A DNA stretch of 64,000 nt from MnTg04 sp964568075 (GTDB taxonomy: Bacteria; Pseudomonadota; Gammaproteobacteria; Steroidobacterales; MnTg04), in assembly GCA_964568075.1 (NCBI GenBank), contig CAZMOM010000009.1:25355-89354 (forward strand), given 5' to 3'. Made by a program: the position numbers and the translations under genes. Positions 59,896 through 64,000 of the stretch are shown here, in pieces. The notes below the pieces were generated by a model, which worked only from the letters and a program-made list of their open reading frames with translations, ran no database searches and was not told the origin of the DNA. How positions within the stretch are numbered: position 1 is the stretch's first letter; each line of letters begins with the position of its first letter.

Positions 59896-61644
59896 ATGGC
59901 GGGCCGCATACCAAAACACTTTATTGATGAACTTATCGGTAGGGCGGATATCGTCGACCTGATCGGCTCGCGAGTACAATTAAAAAAAGCGGGCCGCGAT
60001 TACAAGGCTTGTTGCCCCTTCCACGACGAAAAAACCCCTTCATTCACGGTCAGCCAGGGCAAGCAGTTTTATCACTGTTTCGGTTGCGGCGCGCACGGGA
60101 CCGTCCTGAGCTTCATCATGGAATACGACAGGCTGGATTTTGTTGCGGCCGTTGAAACCCTTGCGGCGAGTATGGGGCTGGAGGTCCCCCGTGAGGAGGG
60201 CCGGGACGGGCCCCGCCGTGAAGAAGGACTGCATGATTTGATGGCAGACGCCGAGGGGTTTTATCGCGAGCGGCTAAAAGAAGACAAGCGGGCCATCGAG
60301 TACCTGAAAAACCGTGGCCTCAGCGGCGATACGGCGGCACGATTCGGTCTCGGTTTTGCACCGGATGCCTGGGACCAACTGGTCAAGAGACTGGCGAAAG
60401 ACCGGCCGGCCAGAGCGAAAATGGCCGCCGCCGGGTTGATCGTCGAGAAGGACGAAAATCGCGCTTACGACCGATTTCGCAACCGGATCATGTTCCCCAT
60501 CCGCGACTCCCGCGGACGCTGCATCGGTTTTGGCGGCCGTGTCCTGGACGATAGCGAGCCAAAGTATCTGAATTCCCCGGAAACACCGTTGTTCCACAAA
60601 GGCAGCGAACTGTATGGCCTGTATGAGGCGCGACAGGCTAACCGCGAGTTGAGCCGGTTGATCGTGGTCGAAGGATATATGGACGTTGTCGCACTGGCGC
60701 AATGCGGAATAAGCAATGCCGTCGCGACCTTGGGGACAGCCACCACGCCGGAACATCTCAGGCGACTCTTCCAGGTGACTCAGGAGGTGGTTTTTTGCTT
60801 CGACGGCGACCGGGCCGGCCGGGACGCAGCCTGGCGCGCCCTGGAAAATGCTCTGCCCCATAGTGGCGGCGGTCACCAAATGAAATTCCTGTTTCTGCCC
60901 GACGATCAGGATCCAGACTCCCTGGTGCAGCAAAATGGGCCGCAGGCGTTCGAGAAACTCTTGTCGGACCCGGAGTCCTTGTCTGAATTCCTGATCAGGC
61001 ACCTTAGGGAGCAGGTGGATATGGCGAAACTGGATGGCCGGGCGCGCTTTGCTGAATTGGCCCGGCCGCTGGTCAGGCAGATTCCTGCGGGCGCATTCCG
61101 GGAGTTGATCGCTCAGCAGATTGCCGATCTGGCCGGGGCCGGCGATCGAATGGCCAGAATGCTGGCGGGAACAGGGCAGGGACCGCGGAGGAAGACGAGA
61201 CGGTTTGTCAGCAGCGGGCGCGGCGATCTCGTTCGCCAGGCGGTCGCAACCCTGTTGCGGTACCCAGGGGTGGCGACTGTGGCCGGGGACACGAGCTGGC
61301 TCGACAGCATGGATGGGGAGGGATTCAGAGTTTTACGGCTACTGCTTGAGGAATCCCGTGATCGCCCCAATATTACGACGGCCATGCTGCTCGAAAGACA
61401 CCGCGACGAAAAGACATCTGCGGCGTTGATGAAGCTTGCCGCATCAGAATCATTAGTTGATGAAAATGAGGCGGCGGCCGAATTTCAGGACGCGTTGAAC
61501 CGGCTGCGACGCGAAGCCTCTGCACCCCGGCTGGAGACGTTGCTCGACAGCGCCAGGGCCGGAACGCTGGACAAGCACGGCAAGACGGAATTGAAAGAGC
61601 TGCTGGCCAGCAGGCGGGCCGAACCGGAACAACAAAATGACTGA
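59896..61644 (+). CDS. dnaG: DNA primase
   Basis: A 582-residue primase. Zinc-binding motif: Cys40, His43, Cys61 and Cys64 (ACCPFHDEKTPSF, YHCFGCGAHG). The RNA polymerase core follows, then TOPRIM with LIVVEGYMDVVALAQ and CFDGDRAGRDAAWRAL. The C-terminal helicase-interacting region is present. It synthesises primers at the replication fork. The ATG at 59896 lacks a strong Shine-Dalgarno site and lies behind two stem-loops, consistent with the low expression expected of primase. Confidence 0.96.
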   Translation: MAGRIPKHFIDELIGRADIVDLIGSRVQLKKAGRDYKACCPFHDEKTPSFTVSQGKQFYHCFGCGAHGTVLSFIMEYDRLDFVAAVETLAASMGLEVPREEGRDGPRREEGLHDLMADAEGFYRERLKEDKRAIEYLKNRGLSGDTAARFGLGFAPDAWDQLVKRLAKDRPARAKMAAAGLIVEKDENRAYDRFRNRIMFPIRDSRGRCIGFGGRVLDDSEPKYLNSPETPLFHKGSELYGLYEARQANRELSRLIVVEGYMDVVALAQCGISNAVATLGTATTPEHLRRLFQVTQEVVFCFDGDRAGRDAAWRALENALPHSGGGHQMKFLFLPDDQDPDSLVQQNGPQAFEKLLSDPESLSEFLIRHLREQVDMAKLDGRARFAELARPLVRQIPAGAFRELIAQQIADLAGAGDRMARMLAGTGQGPRRKTRRFVSSGRGDLVRQAVATLLRYPGVATVAGDTSWLDSMDGEGFRVLRLLLEESRDRPNITTAMLLERHRDEKTSAALMKLAASESLVDENEAAAEFQDALNRLRREASAPRLETLLDSARAGTLDKHGKTELKELLASRRAEPEQQND

Positions 61645-61706
61645 TGTAATACGCGGGACAGACGACACTCTACCGCTCTGCGACCGCCGGGAAACTTGAC
61701 ACTTTG

Positions 61707-61715
61707 TGCTACACT
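61707..61715 (+). promoter_or_regulatory. Possible extended -10 promoter for rpoD
   Basis: TGCTACACT (TGn followed by a -10-like hexamer) stands in the dnaG-rpoD gap, about 90 bases before the rpoD start, with a TTGACA ten bases upstream that is too close to act as its -35. Motif evidence only. Confidence 0.3.
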
Positions 61716-61803
61716 GTTTGATTGACTTCGTCCTCACCTCCGGTTCTCTTTTTCTAAATTGGGGCCACCAGGATGGGCTCAGGAAGACAGCGAGGAAAAA
61801 ATC

Positions 61804-63660
61804 TTGGCCGACAAATATCCAGCCCAGCCACGCCCTGCCGATGACCGCCAGTCGCAATTGAAACAACTCATTGCCCGTGGCAAGGAGCAGGGTTACCTGA
61901 CCTATGGTGAGGTAAACGATCATTTACCGAATGACATCGTCGATCCCGAGCAGATCGAGGACATCGTCAACATGATCAACGACATGGGAATCACAGTTTA
62001 CGAGAAAGCGCCTGACGCCGAGACCCTGCTTTTGTCGGACAACGCTGTGTCGGCTGATGAAGACGATGCGGCCGAGGCGGCTGCGGCGCTTGCGACCGTC
62101 GATAGCGAATTCGGCCGTACCACCGACCCTGTGCGCATGTATATGCGAGAGATGGGTACGGTTGAGCTATTGACCCGCGAAGGCGAAATCCGGATTGCGA
62201 AACGTATCGAAGAAGGCCTGAACCAGGTATCCGGTGCGCTGGCCATGTTCCCGGACACCTACCGGATTCTTCTTGCTGTTTATGAAAACATCGTAAACGG
62301 TCGCGGCCGTCTGCTCGATATGCTCGTCGGGTTTATCGATCCGAACGCGTCGAACGAGCCGGCGACGCCCGCCCAGCTCCAGGCCGAGGCCAAACGCAAA
62401 GAGGAAATGAGGATGCGCGGCGAGGAAGAGGAGGTCGTCGATCCCGGCCCCGACCCCGAAGAAGTCATGGCCCGGATGAAGAAAATAAAAAAGATGTATC
62501 TCAAGGATCTTAAATATATCGGGAAATATGGTGCCACCGACAACCGAGCTATGGCGGTACGCAGAGACCTGGCCGCCGAATTTCTGGAGCTGAAGCTGGC
62601 GCCAAAATTCTTCGACGCTCTGGTATGGAATCTCCACGAAAACGTTACCAGCATTCGAACTCAGGAACGCCAGATCATGCGGTTTTGCGTGTCGGAAGCC
62701 GGTATGCCACGCAAGGATTTTATCGCCAGCTTTCCAAGCAATGAGACCAACCTGAAGTGGATCGAGAAACACATTCGGGCGAAACGAAAGCACTCCTCCG
62801 GTCTGTCACGACTGAAGGATGAGATTTTCAGGGCACAGAAAAAATTGATTTCACTCGAGGTGAGAACCTTTCTCAGCATCGCCGAAATCAAGGAAATCAA
62901 TCGGCAAATGTCCATCGGCAAAGCGAAAGCACGCCGGGCGAAAAAAGAAATGGTGGAAGCCAATCTGCGCCTCGTTATTTCTATCGCCAAAAAATACACC
63001 AACCGCGGTCTGCAGTTCCTGGATTTGATCCAGGAGGGCAACATTGGCTTGATGAAAGCGGTGGACAAGTTCGAATACCGGCGTGGTTACAAGTTTTCGA
63101 CCTATGCGACCTGGTGGATTCGTCAGGCGATTACCCGTTCGATCGCCGACCAGGCCCGCACGATCCGTATTCCGGTGCATATGATCGAAACGATAAACAA
63201 GTTGAATCGAATTTCGCGACAAATGCTTCAGGAAATCGGTCGCGAACCGACGCCGGATGAACTGGCTGTTCGCATGGAGATGCCAGAGGACAAGGTTCGC
63301 AAGGTTTTGAAAATTGCGAAGGAACCCATTTCGATGGAAACACCGATTGGCGACGATGAGGACTCTCATTTGGGTGATTTCATCGAGGACGCGACCGTGG
63401 ACTCGCCGGTGGACTCCGCGACCTCTGAAGGACTGCGCGAGGCCACTTACGACGTCCTCGGCGGGCTTACGCCGAGGGAGGCCAAAGTTTTGCGCATGCG
63501 CTTCGGAATCGGCATGAATACCGACCATACGCTTGAAGAAGTCGGTAAGCAGTTTGACGTCACACGCGAACGTATTCGCCAGATCGAGGCCAAGGCGCTG
63601 CGCAAGTTGCGTCATCCGACCCGCTCGGAGCGATTGCGCAGCTTTCTGGCGGAGGACTGA
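61804..63660 (+). CDS. rpoD: RNA polymerase sigma factor RpoD (sigma-70)
   Basis: The primary sigma factor. I chose TTG 61804, preceded by GAGGAAAAAATC, giving 618 residues with N-terminus ADKYPAQPRPADDRQSQLKQLIARGKEQGYLTY; no in-frame ATG precedes the conserved part. Region 1.1, the acidic non-conserved region, region 2 (VEANLRLVISIAKKYTNRG, FSTYATWWIRQAITRSIADQA), region 3 and region 4.2 (HTLEEVGKQFDVTRERIRQIEAKALRKLRHP) are all present. Length is standard for Pseudomonas-like sigma-70. Cotranscription with dnaG is likely, with a possible own promoter in the 159-base gap. Confidence 0.97.
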   Translation: MADKYPAQPRPADDRQSQLKQLIARGKEQGYLTYGEVNDHLPNDIVDPEQIEDIVNMINDMGITVYEKAPDAETLLLSDNAVSADEDDAAEAAAALATVDSEFGRTTDPVRMYMREMGTVELLTREGEIRIAKRIEEGLNQVSGALAMFPDTYRILLAVYENIVNGRGRLLDMLVGFIDPNASNEPATPAQLQAEAKRKEEMRMRGEEEEVVDPGPDPEEVMARMKKIKKMYLKDLKYIGKYGATDNRAMAVRRDLAAEFLELKLAPKFFDALVWNLHENVTSIRTQERQIMRFCVSEAGMPRKDFIASFPSNETNLKWIEKHIRAKRKHSSGLSRLKDEIFRAQKKLISLEVRTFLSIAEIKEINRQMSIGKAKARRAKKEMVEANLRLVISIAKKYTNRGLQFLDLIQEGNIGLMKAVDKFEYRRGYKFSTYATWWIRQAITRSIADQARTIRIPVHMIETINKLNRISRQMLQEIGREPTPDELAVRMEMPEDKVRKVLKIAKEPISMETPIGDDEDSHLGDFIEDATVDSPVDSATSEGLREATYDVLGGLTPREAKVLRMRFGIGMNTDHTLEEVGKQFDVTRERIRQIEAKALRKLRHPTRSERLRSFLAED

Positions 63661-63678
63661 TCGGTTGGTGATCGACTG

Positions 63679-63695
63679 CCCCGATGAAACCGGGG
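63679..63695 (+). terminator. Weak stem-loop after rpoD
   Basis: CCCCG and CGGGG pair around a 7-base loop 18 bases after the rpoD stop. There is no T-run, so it may only pause or protect transcript ends before the tRNA gene. Confidence 0.3.
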
Positions 63696-63725
63696 TATGT
63701 ACGTGGACCGGCACCACGGTTTAAG

Positions 63726-63802
63726 GGGCCTGTAGCTCAGTTGGTTAGAGCAGAAGACTCATAATCTTTTGGTCGTAGGTTCGAGTCCTACCGGGCCCAC
63801 CA
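63726..63802 (+). tRNA. tRNA with CAU anticodon (elongator Met or Ile2)
   Basis: A 77-base complete cloverleaf with encoded CCA. Acceptor GGGCCTG pairs with CGGGCCC, the D-arm has GCTCAGTTGGTTAGAGC, the anticodon loop is CTCATAA with CAT at 63760-63762, and the T-arm is GTAGGTTCGAGTCCTAC. The first pair is G-C, so it is not the initiator. C4-G69 and C5-G68 in the acceptor stem and the TTGGTC variable loop resemble tRNA-Ile2, whose CAU is changed to lysidine by TilS, but elongator Met cannot be excluded. Confidence 0.95.
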
Positions 63803-63816
63803 TCTAAATATGGTCC

Positions 63817-63863
63817 ATACCGGAGACATAGGTTACAAATTATACCGGAGACATAGGTAACAC
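63817..63863. repeat. Direct repeats at the end of an IS481-like element
   Basis: ATACCGGAGACATAGGT occurs twice, at 63817 and 63842, 25 bases apart. Such repeats are usual near the ends of IS481-type elements. The outer copy is 14 bases from the tRNA CCA and probably marks the IS right end; the inner overlaps the last codons of the transposase. Confidence 0.7.
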
Positions 63864-64000
63864 TTTTGCACTAAACGGGTTTTCGATAGGTTCCAGCCTG
63901 CAGGTCTCGTGATCGAAGTAGCCGAGATCGTACTGCATGAAGCTGACCAGCCATATTTTGTCGGAGACCTGCTTGATGCCGACCTTTTGGCCGGCGAACA
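63840..64000 (-). CDS. IS481-family transposase, C-terminal fragment (continues outside)
   Basis: A minus-strand frame open from the window edge to a TAA at 63840-63842. The product ends KVGIKQVSDKIWLVSFMQYD, LGYFDHETCRLEPIENPF and SAKVLPMSPV, the familiar C-terminus of IS481-type DDE transposases. The catalytic domain lies outside the window. The element has inserted just after the tRNA gene. Intactness cannot be judged. Confidence 0.88.
   Translation of the reverse strand, partial: FAGQKVGIKQVSDKIWLVSFMQYDLGYFDHETCRLEPIENPFSAKVLPMSPV

Noticed and set aside
62851..63717. 288-codon frame antisense to rpoD
   Set aside because: Mirror of the highly conserved sigma-70 core; composition is that of a complementary-strand shadow.

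Overview
The window is a 64 kb chromosomal segment of a gammaproteobacterium outside the enteric group. The evidence is gene order and family type. The Pil-Chp twitching cluster next to gshB, tonB, yqgE, ruvX and pyrB, followed by pilU/pilT, yggS and yggT, is the arrangement known from Pseudomonas and relatives. The rpsU-yqeY-dnaG-rpoD block, the split class II ribonucleotide reductase (NrdJa/NrdJb) and a Do-family protease fit the same group. Base composition looks moderately GC-rich throughout, and apart from one insertion sequence at the right edge there is no large block of foreign composition. I cannot name a genus from sequence alone.

Layout. 1-2.8 kb: cobalamin genes (BtuB-like receptor, PduO-type adenosyltransferase, BtuF-like lipoprotein). 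2.8-4.3 kb: ampD-ampE. 4.5-13.7 kb, minus strand: the Chp chemosensory operon pilG-pilH-pilI-pilJ-chpA-chpC, without the methyltransferase and methylesterase genes. 13.9-19.9 kb, plus strand: gshB, apbE, tonB, yqgE, ruvX, pyrB and a PyrK-like subunit, mostly overlapping. 19.9-23.2 kb, minus strand: three PilT-family ATPases. 23.3-24.9 kb: yggS, yggT, yggU. 24.9-27.9 kb: TerB-like protein, alpha/beta hydrolase and a broken CPA1-type antiporter. 28-33.8 kb: rocD, a PEBP protein, an operon of exported proteins (FKBP, phosphatase-like, amidohydrolase, TonB-like), msrB and an SDR. 34.4-36.9 kb: small ORFs, an orphan ParA/MinD-type ATPase and a YkuD protein. 36.9-44.7 kb: M49-like metallopeptidase, CysZ-like protein, P5C dehydrogenase, YccF, FAD oxidoreductase, two small exported proteins and an orphan MerR regulator. 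44.8-48.0 kb: nrdJa, a 58-codon ORF and nrdJb. 48.5-54 kb: Hsp20, Do protease, NDUFA9-like protein, aminopeptidase, cca. 54-63.7 kb: uppP, MidA-like methyltransferase, pteridine reductase, folK, folB, tsaD, rpsU, yqeY, dnaG, rpoD. 63.7-64 kb: a CAU tRNA and the 3' end of an IS481-like element.

How the parts connect. The Chp pathway and the retraction ATPases together control type IV pilus retraction and surface sensing. Cobalamin uptake and adenosylation at the left end supply the cofactor used by NrdJab at 45-48 kb. RocD and the P5C dehydrogenase complete ornithine to glutamate although 10 kb apart. FolB, FolK and the pteridine reductase belong to folate metabolism, and rpsU-yqeY-dnaG-rpoD links translation, replication priming and transcription.

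No convincing wholly new multi-gene system was seen. The best leads are the third PilT/PilU-type ATPase, the untracked small ORFs (47 aa at 34.7 kb and 58 aa inside nrdJab, both with strong Shine-Dalgarno sites), the NrdR/DnaA/sigma-32-like sites in one 457 bp intergenic region, the PyrB-PyrK pairing, the MITE-like element that provides the uppP stop codon, and the doubly disrupted antiporter gene.
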